Shown here: in pieces, positions 7,403 to 16,647 of the stretch | Layout: each line of letters begins with the position of its first letter | Numbering within the stretch: position 1 is the stretch's first letter | Made by a program: the position numbers and the translations under genes | Notes under the pieces: generated by a model | The model's input: only the letters and a program-made list of their open reading frames with translations | Told to the model about the DNA's origin: nothing | The model's database searches: none | Origin: 40CM-4-68-19 sp036513415 | GTDB taxonomy: Bacteria; Myxococcota; Myxococcia; Myxococcales; 40CM-4-68-19 | DNA length: 64,000 nt | Assembly (NCBI GenBank): GCA_036513415.1 | Contig: DATBZA010000032.1 | Location: forward strand, 14,184-78,183 | Direction of reading: 5' to 3'

Positions 7403-9129
7403 GCGCGTTTCGGACGGAGCGCCGCAGCGACCCCGCTCGAGGCAAGCGGACCAAGTACATCTTCGTCACCGGCGGCGTGGTCTCCTCGCTGGGGAAGGGC
7501 CTCTCGTCCGCGTCGCTCGGCGCCCTGCTGGAAAACCGCGGTCTGAAGATCACGCACCTCAAGCTCGACCCCTACATCAACGTCGACCCCGGCACGATGA
7601 GCCCGTTCCAGCACGGCGAGGTCTACGTCACCGACGACGGGGGCGAGACCGACCTGGACCTCGGGCATTACGAGCGCTTCAGCTCGGCGAAGATGTCGCG
7701 CAGCAACAACGCCACCACCGGGCGCATCTACTCGAACGTGATCAACAAGGAGCGCCAGGGCGAGTACCTGGGCAAGACCGTTCAGGTGATTCCCCACATC
7801 ACCGACGAGATCAAGCGCTTCATCTTCGCCTCTTCGGAGCAGAACGACATCGTGATCGTCGAGGTGGGGGGCACGGTCGGCGACATCGAGTCGCTGCCGT
7901 TCCTGGAGGCCATCCGGCAGATGAAGTACGACGTGGGTGGCGAGAACGCCATCTACATCCACCTCACGCTGGTGCCGTATATCTCGACCGCGCACGAAGT
8001 GAAGACCAAGCCCACGCAGCACTCGGTGATGAAGCTGCGCGAGATCGGCATCCAGCCGGACATCCTTCTCTGCCGCACCGACCGGCAACTCTCCAAGGAG
8101 ATCAAGGACAAGATCGCGCTCTTCTGCTCGGTGGAGCCGGGCTCCGTCTTCACCGCCGCCGACGTGCAGACCATCTACGAGCTGCCGCTGGCGCTGCACG
8201 AGGAGGGGCTCGACGACCGCGTGGCCGAGCTGCTCAACATCTGGAGCCGCGCGCCCCGGCTCGACAAGTGGGAACGGATCGTCAAGGCGATCAAGGAACC
8301 CTCGCGCGAGGTGCGCATCGCGGTGGTGGGCAAATACGTCGACCTGACCGAGTCCTACAAGTCGCTGAACGAGGCGCTGGTCCACGGCGGGATCGCCAAC
8401 GACTCCCGCGTCTCGCTCGACTTCATCGACTCGACCCAGATCGAGCAGCTCGGAGCGGACACGCTGCTCCAGCACGCGGACGCCATCCTGGTGCCCGGCG
8501 GATTCGGCGTGCGCGGGACCGAGGGCAAGATCGCCGCGGTGAAGTACGCCCGCGAGCGCAAAGTGCCCTTCTTCGGCATCTGCCTGGGCCTGCAGATGGC
8601 GGCCATCGAGTTCTCGCGCAACGTCTGCGGCCTGGAGAAGGCCAACTCCATCGAGCTGGACGAGGCCACGCCGCACCCGGTCGTGTCGCTGATGGCCGAG
8701 CAGAAGCAGGTGACCGCCAAGGGCGGGACCATGCGGCTCGGAGCGTATCCCTGCACGCTCAAGCCGGGCTCGCTGGCTTCGAAGCTGTACGGGCGCCAGG
8801 AGATCAGCGAGCGCCACCGCCACCGGTACGAGATCAACAACGCGTACCGGGCGCAGCTCGAAGAGAAGGGCATGGTCGCGTCCGGCGTCAACGAGCAGCT
8901 CGGGCTGGTCGAGGTGATCGAGCTGCACGGACACCCCTTCTTCATCGGCTGCCAGTACCACCCTGAGTTCCAGAGCAAGCCGTTCCAGCCCCATCCGCTG
9001 TTCGCGGGGTTCATCAAGGCCGCCCTCGAGCAGCGGACGCGCAAGGGGATCTCGATGCCGCCCCAGGCGCAGTCCGGCGCGGCGCAGGAGATCGTGCTCC
9101 CGTCCGGCACCCCGGTGGCGAAGGCGTGA
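7399..9129 (+). CDS. pyrG: CTP synthase
   Basis: 576 residues, slightly longer than usual because of a C-terminal tail of about 30 residues rich in Ala, Pro and Gln. The amidoligase domain starts KYIFVTGGVVSSLGKGL and contains the INVDPGTMSPFQHGEV and GGTVGDIES blocks. The glutaminase domain has the nucleophile elbow GICLG and the His-Glu pair in YHPEF. It makes CTP from UTP, ATP and glutamine. A strong AAGGAGG precedes the ATG. It overlaps kdsB (ATGA) and kdsA (GTGA), forming a coupled KDO/CTP operon. Confidence 0.97.
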   Translation: MSAFRTERRSDPARGKRTKYIFVTGGVVSSLGKGLSSASLGALLENRGLKITHLKLDPYINVDPGTMSPFQHGEVYVTDDGGETDLDLGHYERFSSAKMSRSNNATTGRIYSNVINKERQGEYLGKTVQVIPHITDEIKRFIFASSEQNDIVIVEVGGTVGDIESLPFLEAIRQMKYDVGGENAIYIHLTLVPYISTAHEVKTKPTQHSVMKLREIGIQPDILLCRTDRQLSKEIKDKIALFCSVEPGSVFTAADVQTIYELPLALHEEGLDDRVAELLNIWSRAPRLDKWERIVKAIKEPSREVRIAVVGKYVDLTESYKSLNEALVHGGIANDSRVSLDFIDSTQIEQLGADTLLQHADAILVPGGFGVRGTEGKIAAVKYARERKVPFFGICLGLQMAAIEFSRNVCGLEKANSIELDEATPHPVVSLMAEQKQVTAKGGTMRLGAYPCTLKPGSLASKLYGRQEISERHRHRYEINNAYRAQLEEKGMVASGVNEQLGLVEVIELHGHPFFIGCQYHPEFQSKPFQPHPLFAGFIKAALEQRTRKGISMPPQAQSGAAQEIVLPSGTPVAKA

Positions 9130-9911
9130 CCTTCGGCGAAACGCTGCTGCTGATCGCGGGTCCCTGCGTGATCGAGGGCGAGGAGTTCACGCTGCGGCAC
9201 GCGCGCAGGGTGGCCGAGATCGCGCAGAAGCACGGCGTCCAGGCCCTGTTCAAGTGCAGCTTCGACAAGGCGAACCGGACCAGCGGGAGCTCGTTCCGCG
9301 GGCCGGGGCTGCAGGATGGGCTGCGCATCCTGGCGCGGGTGAAGAAGGAAGTCGGGTTGCCCGTGCTCACCGACGTGCACGAGACCAGCCAGTGCGCTCC
9401 GGCGGCGGAGGTGGTGGACGTGCTGCAGATCCCGGCCTTCCTTTGCCGGCAGACGGACCTCCTGCTCGAGGCCGGCCGGACCGGCCGCGCGGTCAACGTC
9501 AAGAAGGGCCAGTTCCTCGCCCCCGAGGACATGAAGAACGTGGTCGACAAGCTGCGCGAGGCGGGCTGCCGCGAGGTGTTGTTGACCGAGCGCGGCGCCT
9601 CGTTCGGGTATCACAACCTGGTGGTGGACATGCGCGCCCTGGTGACGATGCGCCGGTTCGCCCCCGTCTGCTTCGATGCCACCCATTCCGTCCAGCGCCC
9701 CGGGTCGCAGGGGACCTCGACCGGAGGCGACCGTGCCCTCGCGCCCGTGCTGGCCCGCGCGGCGGCCGCGGTGGGAATCGACGCGCTCTTCTGCGAAGTC
9801 CACGAGGACCCAGACCACGCGCTGAGCGACGGGCCCAACTCGCTCACTTTTCCCCTCTGGGATGCGCTCGTCGCCGACGTCCTCCGGATCCGCGGCGCTC
9901 TCACCGGCTGA
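9126..9911 (+). CDS. kdsA: 3-deoxy-8-phosphooctulonate synthase (KDO-8-P synthase)
   Basis: 261 residues. It contains IAGPCVIE, FKCSFDKANRTS followed by GSSFRGPG, LTDVHE and DATHSVQRPG, all diagnostic of KdsA. It condenses phosphoenolpyruvate with arabinose 5-phosphate to give KDO 8-phosphate. The GTG start at 9126 overlaps the pyrG TGA, and the stop overlaps the kdsC ATG (TGATG). The Cys in GPCVIE is conserved in both metal-dependent and metal-independent forms, so metal dependence is not decided here. Confidence 0.95.
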   Translation: MTFGETLLLIAGPCVIEGEEFTLRHARRVAEIAQKHGVQALFKCSFDKANRTSGSSFRGPGLQDGLRILARVKKEVGLPVLTDVHETSQCAPAAEVVDVLQIPAFLCRQTDLLLEAGRTGRAVNVKKGQFLAPEDMKNVVDKLREAGCREVLLTERGASFGYHNLVVDMRALVTMRRFAPVCFDATHSVQRPGSQGTSTGGDRALAPVLARAAAAVGIDALFCEVHEDPDHALSDGPNSLTFPLWDALVADVLRIRGALTG

Positions 9912-10456
9912 TGCCCCGCCGCCCGCCCCGCTCGCTGCTGCAGCGCATCCGTCTCGTCGTCCTCGACGTGGACGGAACGATGACCGACGGGCGGCTCTAC
10001 TACGGCAAGGAAGGCGAGGCCTTCAAGGCCTTCGACGTCCGCGACGGGCATGGGCTGCGCTTGCTCAGCATGCACGGGGGCGTGAAGCTCGCCGTCCTGA
10101 CGGGCCGCCGCGCTGAGCTCGTGCAACAGCGCTGCCAGGAGCTTTCCATCGATCACGTCGTCGGGGGAAGTCGCGCGAAGGGCGACGCGATCGAGAGGAT
10201 TGCCGTGGAGCTGGGCGTCCCGCTGGACCAGACCGCGTTCATGGGCGACGACGTCAACGACCTGCCTGCCCTGCGCAAGGTGGCGCTCTCCTGCGCGCCG
10301 CAGGACGCAGCGCCCGAGGTGCTCGAGGAAGTGCTTTGGGTCTCCCGGCGTCCGGCTGGCCGCGGCGCGGTCCGCGAGCTCTGCGAGATCCTGCTGGCTG
10401 CGAAAGTCGGCTGGCCTCCGCCCGAAGAGGCAGCCAAGCCGGCTCCCCAGGGATGA
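9911..10456 (+). CDS. kdsC: KDO-8-phosphate phosphatase (HAD type C0)
   Basis: 181 residues. The HAD motif I is LDVDGTMTDG with Asp19 (nucleophile) and Asp21; motif IV is GDDVNDLPAL. The absence of a cap domain fits KdsC. It dephosphorylates KDO 8-phosphate, linking KdsA and KdsB. The start ATG at 9911 shares one base with the kdsA stop, and the stop overlaps the acyltransferase ATG (ATGA). The Pro/Ala-rich C-terminal tail is probably disordered. Confidence 0.93.
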   Translation: MPRRPPRSLLQRIRLVVLDVDGTMTDGRLYYGKEGEAFKAFDVRDGHGLRLLSMHGGVKLAVLTGRRAELVQQRCQELSIDHVVGGSRAKGDAIERIAVELGVPLDQTAFMGDDVNDLPALRKVALSCAPQDAAPEVLEEVLWVSRRPAGRGAVRELCEILLAAKVGWPPPEEAAKPAPQG

Positions 10457-11388
10457 GCGCCCAGGCGAGAGAGAAGGGCTTCCTCTCCCGCGCCGGCAAG
10501 CGGATCCGGCGGGAGTTGCGCGTGCGGGTGCTCTTGCTCTCCCTTCCCCTCTTGAGGATCCTCCCTCTAGCGGCCGGGGCCGCGCTGGGGTGGCTCGCCT
10601 GGTACGTGGTGCCCCGCCAACGTCGGCTCGCCCGGGAGCAGCTGCGCCTGGCCTTTCCGGAAAAGAGCGACGCCGAGCGCGACCGCATCGGGCGGGCCAG
10701 CTTCGTCAATCTCGGGCGGGCCGCCTTGGAGACCGCGCGCGCGGATCGCATGGACATCCGCGCGCTCGTCGATCTCGACCCGCGCGACGAAGCGTTGCTG
10801 CACGCCGCTCACGCGGAAGGAAAGGGCATCGTGGTCGTGACCGCGCACATCGGCGCCTGGGAGTTGTTCGGGCGCCGCATGGCGGCCACCGGGATCCCCT
10901 GCAGCACGGTCGCCAAGGAGGCGCACGACCCGCGGATCACGGCCCTCTTGATGAATGTTCGCGAGCGCGCGGGCGTGCGCGTGTTCTGGCGGGGGACCCC
11001 GATGTCCGCCCGCGAGATCCTCCGCTTCCTGCAGCGCGAGGGAGGGATCGTCGGCGTCCTGATCGATCAGGACACCCAGGTGGCAGGGCACTTCGTCCCG
11101 TTCTTCGGCCGGCCTGCATTCACGCCGCGTGCCGCCGGCGATCTGGCGGCGCGCCTCGGTGCGCCGATGCTCTTCGCCTGCGCCCATCGAGTGGCGCGGG
11201 ACATGCACCGCATGGTGGTCCGGCGGATCGACGTGCAGCGCACCGGCGATCGCGATAGAGACTCAGTGGCCCTTACCGCGGCGGCCACCCGATGCATCGA
11301 GGACGAGGTCCGAAGCAGGCCGGACGAGTGGGTGTGGATGCACCCCCGCTGGCGGACACAGCCAGCGGATATTGCAAGGGAAAAGTAG
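10453..11388 (+). CDS. LpxL/HtrB-family lipid A acyltransferase
   Basis: 311 residues. One N-terminal membrane anchor (about 32-52) is followed by the acyltransferase domain. The HX4E catalytic motif is His132-IGAW-Glu137, and a second conserved block is GVLIDQDTQVAGHFVPFFG. It is expected to add a secondary acyl chain to KDO-lipid A at the inner membrane; which chain is unknown. The ATGA overlap with kdsC puts it at the end of the coupled KDO operon. A 73-nt gap separates it from lptC, where a new promoter or ribosome loading site is possible. Confidence 0.88.
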   Translation: MSAQAREKGFLSRAGKRIRRELRVRVLLLSLPLLRILPLAAGAALGWLAWYVVPRQRRLAREQLRLAFPEKSDAERDRIGRASFVNLGRAALETARADRMDIRALVDLDPRDEALLHAAHAEGKGIVVVTAHIGAWELFGRRMAATGIPCSTVAKEAHDPRITALLMNVRERAGVRVFWRGTPMSAREILRFLQREGGIVGVLIDQDTQVAGHFVPFFGRPAFTPRAAGDLAARLGAPMLFACAHRVARDMHRMVVRRIDVQRTGDRDRDSVALTAAATRCIEDEVRSRPDEWVWMHPRWRTQPADIAREK

Positions 11389-11461
11389 TTCTCGAACCAA
11401 CAGAAAAACACGCTCGAGCGCCTCGACAGCGGACGGGCGCGGTGATAGCGTTCTCTTGCAA

Positions 11462-12019
11462 ATGAGAAGCCAGAGCGTCAGGGCCGTCTTGGGTGTGCTC
11501 GTGCTGGCCCTGGTCTGGGGATGCGGGAATTCCGCAAACCCGCCTGTATCCTCCATTTCCATACCTGACGTTCCTGACCTGTCCTTGCAGGTGGTGGCGT
11601 TTGCCCGCCTGTCCGAGGGGCAGGTTGTCGCGCGCGGGACCGCGGCGCGCCTCGACTACCGCCGCAGCGGCGGCCGGCTTGTGGCCTCTCGCGCCACCGC
11701 CGACGTCCAGCCGTTGCCGGGTAGCAGCCTGGCAGCCTTCGGCACGCTCCGGTTCGTCGCCCAGGACGCCGCGGGGGAGGTTCCCAATCGGCGGGGTACC
11801 GCTTCTGGAGGTGTCCGGCTCGATGCAGCGCGGGGGGACACGGCGCTGACGGAACGCGTTGAGTACGACGGCGATGTTCTGCGCGGCAACGCTCCGGTGG
11901 CGGCGCACGGGCCGGGCTATCGGGTGAACGGGAACGGCTTGTTTGCACGCGTCGACGGCTCCGCCATCCAGCTCACCTCCGGCGTCGAGGGTCAGCTCGA
12001 GATGGAGGCTCCGCGATGA
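11462..12019 (+). CDS. lptC: LptC-like LPS export protein, predicted lipoprotein
   Basis: 185 residues. The N-terminus MRSQSVRAVLGVLVLALVWGC has a lipobox-like LVWGC ending at Cys21, whereas classical LptC is held by a transmembrane helix. The rest is beta-rich (VVARGTAARLDYRRSGGRL) as in the LptC beta-jellyroll. The assignment rests mainly on position, directly before lptA and lptB with an ATGA overlap. LptC hands LPS from LptB2FG to the periplasmic LptA bridge. No strong Shine-Dalgarno precedes the ATG. Confidence 0.72.
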   Translation: MRSQSVRAVLGVLVLALVWGCGNSANPPVSSISIPDVPDLSLQVVAFARLSEGQVVARGTAARLDYRRSGGRLVASRATADVQPLPGSSLAAFGTLRFVAQDAAGEVPNRRGTASGGVRLDAARGDTALTERVEYDGDVLRGNAPVAAHGPGYRVNGNGLFARVDGSAIQLTSGVEGQLEMEAPR

Positions 12020-12942
12020 TCGGCTTTGGCCTCCAATTTACCCTCCTGGTGGCCGCCGCGGCGCTTCCCGCTGGTCCGCTCGACTTCAAGGCCCGGAACA
12101 TGCGGATCGAGCCGCAGGAGCGTCGCGTCGTGCTGCAGGGCGACGTGCAGCTCTCGCGCGGGGACCTCAACGTGACCGGCCAGCATGCCGTGGCGGAGTA
12201 CGGGAGGGATCAGCCTGCGACTGCGCAGAAACCCCGGGGGCGGGGCCAGTCCACCCATCCGGAAGCCGGCCTGGGCGGCCAGACCGTCCAGCGGTTCACC
12301 GTGCGGGGCAATGTGCACGTGCAACGCGGCTCGCGGACGGCGAACGGCGAGGAGGGCGTAGTCGACGTGCCCGGGCAGACCTTGGTGCTCACCGGGACGC
12401 CGGACGCGCCGCCGGTGGTTCGCGACGGTTCCGAGGTCCTGTCCGGCGAGCGGATCCTGCTGCGCCTCGATAGCGAGGACGTGGACGTCATCCGGCCCAG
12501 GCTAGTGCTCAAGCGTTCGCTGGCCGAGGACGGTCAGGCGAAGCCCACGCCGGTGAGGGTCGAGGCGGACCACCTGGTCCTGCTGCAGGCGAGGCGCCTC
12601 GCCCGCTTCACCGACGACGTGGTGGTGCGCCGCGGCGACGCGGTGGTGCGCAGCCCCCGGATGGAGGCGCGCTACGATCCCGACGGTCAGCTCACCCGGC
12701 TCGAGCTCCGAGGCGGCGTCGACGTGCGCCAGGGCGAGCGCCGCGCCACCGGCGAGACCGCCGATTACGACGCGCAGGCCCGCACGCTGGTGCTGCTGGG
12801 AGATCCCAAGCTCTACGATCAGGGCGACGTGCTCAGCGGGGACCGCATCGATCTCGGCCTCGACTCCAAGGAAGTGCGTGTCGAACGGGCTCGAGGCCGG
12901 CTGCGGCCCGAGGCGCACAAGGGCGAACGGGGCGCGCCATGA
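12016..12942 (+). CDS. lptA: LptA/OstA-domain periplasmic LPS transport protein
   Basis: 308 residues with a signal peptide (about 1-20, ending near LPAG). Two OstA-like beta-jellyroll units are visible, about residues 22-150 (RNMRIEPQERRVVLQGDV onward) and 165-295 (VEADHLVLLQARRLARFTDD onward). The protein is clearly longer than E. coli LptA (about 185 residues), so one chain may supply two jellyrolls of the bridge. A Pro/Gly/Gln-rich insert lies near residues 65-90. ATGA overlaps on both sides couple it to lptC and lptB. Confidence 0.85.
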   Translation: MIGFGLQFTLLVAAAALPAGPLDFKARNMRIEPQERRVVLQGDVQLSRGDLNVTGQHAVAEYGRDQPATAQKPRGRGQSTHPEAGLGGQTVQRFTVRGNVHVQRGSRTANGEEGVVDVPGQTLVLTGTPDAPPVVRDGSEVLSGERILLRLDSEDVDVIRPRLVLKRSLAEDGQAKPTPVRVEADHLVLLQARRLARFTDDVVVRRGDAVVRSPRMEARYDPDGQLTRLELRGGVDVRQGERRATGETADYDAQARTLVLLGDPKLYDQGDVLSGDRIDLGLDSKEVRVERARGRLRPEAHKGERGAP

Positions 12943-13664
12943 CCGCGCTCCACGCCAAGGGCCTGAGCAAGAGCTTCCGCGGCCGCCGCGTCGTCGACGA
13001 CGTCTCTTTCTCCGTCGAGCCGGGCGAGGTAGTCGGGTTGCTCGGTCCGAACGGCGCCGGCAAGACCACCAGCTTCCATTGCGTGGTGGGCCTGTTGGTG
13101 CCGGACTCCGGCGCCGTCCAGCTGGGAGACCGCGATCTGTCGGGCCTCCCCCTGCACGAGCGGGCGCGGATGGGGATCGGCTACCTGCCGCAGGAGCCCT
13201 CGATCTTCCGCAAGCTGACCGTGCGCCAGAACTTCCTCCTCGTGCTCGAGGGGTTCGGTCTTCCCCGCGCGGAGCAGGAAGCCAAGGTCGACGAGCTGCT
13301 CACCGAATTCGACCTGCTGCGCGTCGCCGACGCGCGCGGCGAGACGCTCTCCGGCGGCGAGCGGCGCAGGGCGGAGGTGGCGCGCTCGCTGCTAGCCGAG
13401 CCGGCGTTCATGCTCTTCGACGAGCCCTTTGCGGGCGTCGATCCGATCGCGGTGCACGACCTGCAGCGGCTGATCCACAAGCTGCGCGAGAGGGGCCTCG
13501 GTATCCTCATCACCGATCATGCGGTGCGCGAGACTCTGGGCATCTGCGATCGGGCGGTGCTGCTGGTGGACGGAAAGCTTCTGGAGTCAGGGACACCGGC
13601 GGAAATCGCCGCATCGGAGCGCGCCCGCGCCGTGTACCTCGGCGAGCGCTTCAGGCTAGAGTAA
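12939..13664 (+). CDS. lptB: LPS export ABC transporter ATP-binding protein
   Basis: 241 residues, a complete ABC ATPase. Walker A is GPNGAGKT (36-43), the Q-loop lies in GYLPQEPSIF, the signature is LSGGE (137-141), Walker B is MLFDEP (158-163) and the switch His is in ITDHAV. GYLPQEPSIFRKLTVRQN is characteristic of LptB. It powers LPS extraction from the inner membrane with LptFG, which are not in this window. The ATGA overlap with lptA and the 13-nt gap to rpoN reproduce the order seen in many proteobacteria. Confidence 0.95.
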   Translation: MTALHAKGLSKSFRGRRVVDDVSFSVEPGEVVGLLGPNGAGKTTSFHCVVGLLVPDSGAVQLGDRDLSGLPLHERARMGIGYLPQEPSIFRKLTVRQNFLLVLEGFGLPRAEQEAKVDELLTEFDLLRVADARGETLSGGERRRAEVARSLLAEPAFMLFDEPFAGVDPIAVHDLQRLIHKLRERGLGILITDHAVRETLGICDRAVLLVDGKLLESGTPAEIAASERARAVYLGERFRLE

Positions 13665-13677
13665 GGAGGGGGACGGG

Positions 13678-15339
13678 ATGGCGTTGGAGCTCAAGCAGAG
13701 TTTGAGGCTGTCGCAGCAGCTGGTGATGACGCCCCAGCTGCAGCAGGCGATCAAGCTCCTGCAGCTGTCCCGCCTGGAGCTGGTCGATCTCATCCGCTCC
13801 GAGATGGAGCAGAACCCGCTCTTGGAGGAGCCGCAGGACGGCGCCGAGGCGGAGCTGAACGAGGCCCCGGCGGAGCTGGTCTCCACGCTGAGCGAGAGCA
13901 TCGAGGCGAGCGAGCTCGCCGCGCCCACCCCCGAAGTGGCCCAGCCGGATCTGCAGGCGCGCGCCGAGGGCGACGTCAAGCGCGAGGACATCGACTGGGA
14001 GCGGTACCTCGACAACTACCAGACGCAGCACACGGCGCCGTCGGGAGGGGGCTTCAATTCCGAGGATCTCCCCTCGATCGAGAGCACGCTCACGAGGACG
14101 CAGGGCCTGACCGAGCGCCTGATGGAGCAGCTCCGCATGGCCGGGCTCTCGCAGCAAGAGGAGCACATCGGGGCGTTGATCATCGGCAACCTGAACCGGG
14201 ACGGGTACCTGGTCCTGGACCCGGACCTGCCACCCCCCGTGGCCGCTGTCGACCCCGGGCCGGTGGATCCCGACAAGCCGGTCGAAGTGCCGGCGGTCGC
14301 GCCCGAGGCGCTGGAAGCGCTGCGGCGCGAGCAGGAAGCGAAGAAGCCAAAGTCCGAGGCCGATCCGCTGATTCCGCTGGCGCTGGAAGCGGGCGTGTCG
14401 GCGGTCATCGCGGAGAAGGTGTTGAAGCGGATCCAGCGCTTCGACCCGATCGGGTGCGCCGCGCGCGACCTGCGCGAGTGCCTGCTGATCCAGGCCCGGC
14501 ACTACACCACCGAGGGCGAGGGCAAGGACGATCCCGATGCCGAGCTGCTCCCTTCCATCATCCGCAAACACCTCAAGGCCGTCGAGTCGAAGAAGTACCA
14601 GGCGATCGCCCGCGACCTGGAGGTCTCCCTCGACGAGGTGGTCGCGGCCATAAAGCTGCTCTCCCGCCTCGACCCGAAGCCCGGGCGGAACTACTCCGGC
14701 GAGGAGCCCCAGTACATCACGCCCGACGTCTACATCCACAAGGTCGGCGACCAGTACGTCACGGTGCTGAACGACGACGGCCTCTCCAAGCTCCGCATCT
14801 CCCAGCACTACCGGAATGCGCTGAAGAACGGGGCGAGCGCGCAGAGCAAGGAGTACATCCAGGAGAAGCTGCGCTCCGCGGTGTGGCTGATCCGCTCCAT
14901 CCACCAGCGCCAGCGCACCATCGTGAAGGTCACCGACTCGATCATCAAGTTCCAGCGCGACTTCCTCGACAAGGGGATCGCGCACCTCAGGCCGCTCATC
15001 CTGCGCGACGTGGCCGAGGACATCGGGATGCACGAGAGCACGGTCTCGCGCGTGACCACCAACAAGTACGTGCACACGCCGCAGGGCATCTACGAGCTGA
15101 AGTTCTTCTTCAACTCCTCGATCGCTCGCGCCAACGGCGGCGACGACATCGCCTCCGAGGCGGTCAAGAACCAGATCCGCCAGATCGTCTCGGCGGAGCC
15201 GGGGGACAAGCCGTACAGCGATCAGAAGATCGTGGAAGTGCTCCGGTCGCAGAACGTCGACATCGCGCGGCGCACCGTCGCGAAATACAGGGAGGTGCTC
15301 GGGATCCTGCCGTCCAGCAAGCGCAAGCGGTTCTTCTAG
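13678..15339 (+). CDS. rpoN: RNA polymerase sigma-54 factor
   Basis: 553 residues. Region I is the Gln/Leu-rich activator-interacting segment (LKQSLRLSQQLVMTPQLQQA then IKLLQLSRLEL). Region II is an acidic, variable linker (about 55-215) with a Pro-rich part. Region III carries the core-binding and HTH parts (DIGMHESTVSRVTTNKY), and the RpoN box ARRTVAKYRE is at 530-539. It directs transcription from -24/-12 promoters with AAA+ activators. A strong Shine-Dalgarno (AAGGAGGGGG) precedes the ATG. Confidence 0.97.
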   Translation: MALELKQSLRLSQQLVMTPQLQQAIKLLQLSRLELVDLIRSEMEQNPLLEEPQDGAEAELNEAPAELVSTLSESIEASELAAPTPEVAQPDLQARAEGDVKREDIDWERYLDNYQTQHTAPSGGGFNSEDLPSIESTLTRTQGLTERLMEQLRMAGLSQQEEHIGALIIGNLNRDGYLVLDPDLPPPVAAVDPGPVDPDKPVEVPAVAPEALEALRREQEAKKPKSEADPLIPLALEAGVSAVIAEKVLKRIQRFDPIGCAARDLRECLLIQARHYTTEGEGKDDPDAELLPSIIRKHLKAVESKKYQAIARDLEVSLDEVVAAIKLLSRLDPKPGRNYSGEEPQYITPDVYIHKVGDQYVTVLNDDGLSKLRISQHYRNALKNGASAQSKEYIQEKLRSAVWLIRSIHQRQRTIVKVTDSIIKFQRDFLDKGIAHLRPLILRDVAEDIGMHESTVSRVTTNKYVHTPQGIYELKFFFNSSIARANGGDDIASEAVKNQIRQIVSAEPGDKPYSDQKIVEVLRSQNVDIARRTVAKYREVLGILPSSKRKRFF

Positions 15340-15407
15340 CCGCGGCCGCCAATGAAGGGTCGTGGCTGACGCTTTAGCCTCTACTCCGAGGTCTTGGGGG
15401 TCACTCC

Positions 15408-15992
15408 ATGCAGGTCAACATCACCTTCAGGAACATGTTCGCCACCGATGCACTGCGGAACCACACGCAAGACAAGCTGCGCAAGGTGGTCGACAAGTAC
15501 CTGGACAAGGTGACCGAGGCCCACGTCACGCTTTCCCTGGAGCGCTACCTGCACCAGGCAGACATCAACCTGCACGCGGGACATTTTCACGTGCGCGGGA
15601 AGGACAAGTCGGAGGACATGTACGCGTCCATCGACACCGCGATCGACAAGATCGAGCGGCAACTCAAGAAGCACAAGGAGCGGCTGAAGAACCACCGCCC
15701 CGCCCACATCCACCAGACCGGTCCGGTGCGCGTGCGCTACGAGGTCTTCTCCGCCAGGGATGACCTCGACGGCATCCAGGCCGAGGTGATCCGCACCGAC
15801 GAGTTCCTTGCCAAGCCCATGAGCGTCGAGGAGGCCCTGGTGCAGATGGACCTGCTCAACAACGACTTCCTCGTTTTCACCCGGCCGGAGAGCTCGGAGG
15901 TCAACGTGATCTACCGGCGCAGGGACGGCAACTTCGGGCTGATCGCGCCGGAGGGCGAAAGCGTCCTCCGGCAGCAAGCGGCCGCGAAGTGA
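15408..15992 (+). CDS. hpf: Ribosome hibernation promoting factor, long form
   Basis: 194 residues. The N-terminal YfiA/RaiA-type domain (1-100) begins MQVNITFRNM; the C-terminal domain (about 125-185) with MSVEEALVQMDLLNNDFLVF is the dimerisation domain of long HPF. Long HPF makes 100S ribosome dimers in stationary phase, unlike the short form of E. coli. The position downstream of rpoN is conserved in proteobacteria. The 68-nt spacer from rpoN contains no clear terminator. Confidence 0.94.
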   Translation: MQVNITFRNMFATDALRNHTQDKLRKVVDKYLDKVTEAHVTLSLERYLHQADINLHAGHFHVRGKDKSEDMYASIDTAIDKIERQLKKHKERLKNHRPAHIHQTGPVRVRYEVFSARDDLDGIQAEVIRTDEFLAKPMSVEEALVQMDLLNNDFLVFTRPESSEVNVIYRRRDGNFGLIAPEGESVLRQQAAAK

Positions 15993-16009
15993 AGTAAGCT
16001 CGGTTTCCG

Positions 16010-16471
16010 ATGCGCATCGCCGAGTTCCTGCGCGAGGACCTGGTCTCCCCCGACCTTGCCGCGTCGGACAAGGCGGGTGTGCTCGCCGAGCTGTGCGCTC
16101 GCCTCGCCCGGGCTTATCCATCGTTTTCCGCGCAGCAGCTCACCGACACGCTGCTCGAGCGGGAGAAGCTCGGCTCCACCGGGATCGGCGAGGGCGTAGC
16201 GATCCCCCACGGCAAGCTCCCTGGGCTCCCTGGGCTCCTCGCCGCGTTCGGCCGCAAACGCGCCGGGGTGGACTTCGCCGCCATCGACGGAAAGCCGACC
16301 CACCTCTTCTTCATTCTTTTCGCGCCGGACAACTCCGCGGGCCTGCACCTCAAGGCGCTGGCGCGGATCTCCCGCCTGTTCAAGCAGCCGCAGTTCCGGC
16401 AGGCGATCCTGAATGCAGAGGGGGCGCCCGGGATCTTCCGGCTGATCTCGGAAGAGGACGCGAAATACTAG
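16010..16471 (+). CDS. ptsN: Nitrogen-PTS EIIA protein
   Basis: 153 residues, one PTS EIIA type-2 domain. The phosphoacceptor is His67 in GVAIPHGK. The protein takes phosphate from NPr/HPr and acts as a regulatory output (nitrogen, potassium or envelope stress in other bacteria) rather than in sugar uptake. It lies 17 nt after hpf and before hprK. The TAG stop runs straight into the second copy of the short intergenic repeat. Confidence 0.93.
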   Translation: MRIAEFLREDLVSPDLAASDKAGVLAELCARLARAYPSFSAQQLTDTLLEREKLGSTGIGEGVAIPHGKLPGLPGLLAAFGRKRAGVDFAAIDGKPTHLFFILFAPDNSAGLHLKALARISRLFKQPQFRQAILNAEGAPGIFRLISEEDAKY

Positions 16472-16555
16472 CCCGGCGCCGCAGCAAACTCAGGGGCTAC
16501 GCTTTAGCGCGAGCCAACTCCCGGCGCCGCAGTAAACTCAGGGGCTACGCCTGAA
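16472..16555. repeat. Short intergenic repeat, copy 2 (two units, 48-bp period)
   Basis: The first unit spans 16475-16522 and a second, partial unit begins at 16523. The blocks CTCAGGGGCTACGC and TTAGCGCGAGCCAACTCCC also occur in the tandem repeat at 38.7 kb, and CTCAGGGGCT at 3.8 kb. It lies just after the ptsN stop. The remaining 90 nt before hprK show no gene. Confidence 0.75.
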
Positions 16556-16647
16556 CGGTAATCGCCGCCCGGCCTATCTTCCGCTGTACCCACAGCTGTT
16601 CAGGTAGAGTAGAGGGCGGGCGCGCGCTCTGTTACGCTGGCCGACCG

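Noticed and set aside
15340..15407. Another copy of the short stop-codon repeat between rpoN and hpf
   Set aside because: Only about 10 bases (ACGCTTTAGC) match and the order of blocks is not kept; chance similarity is likely.
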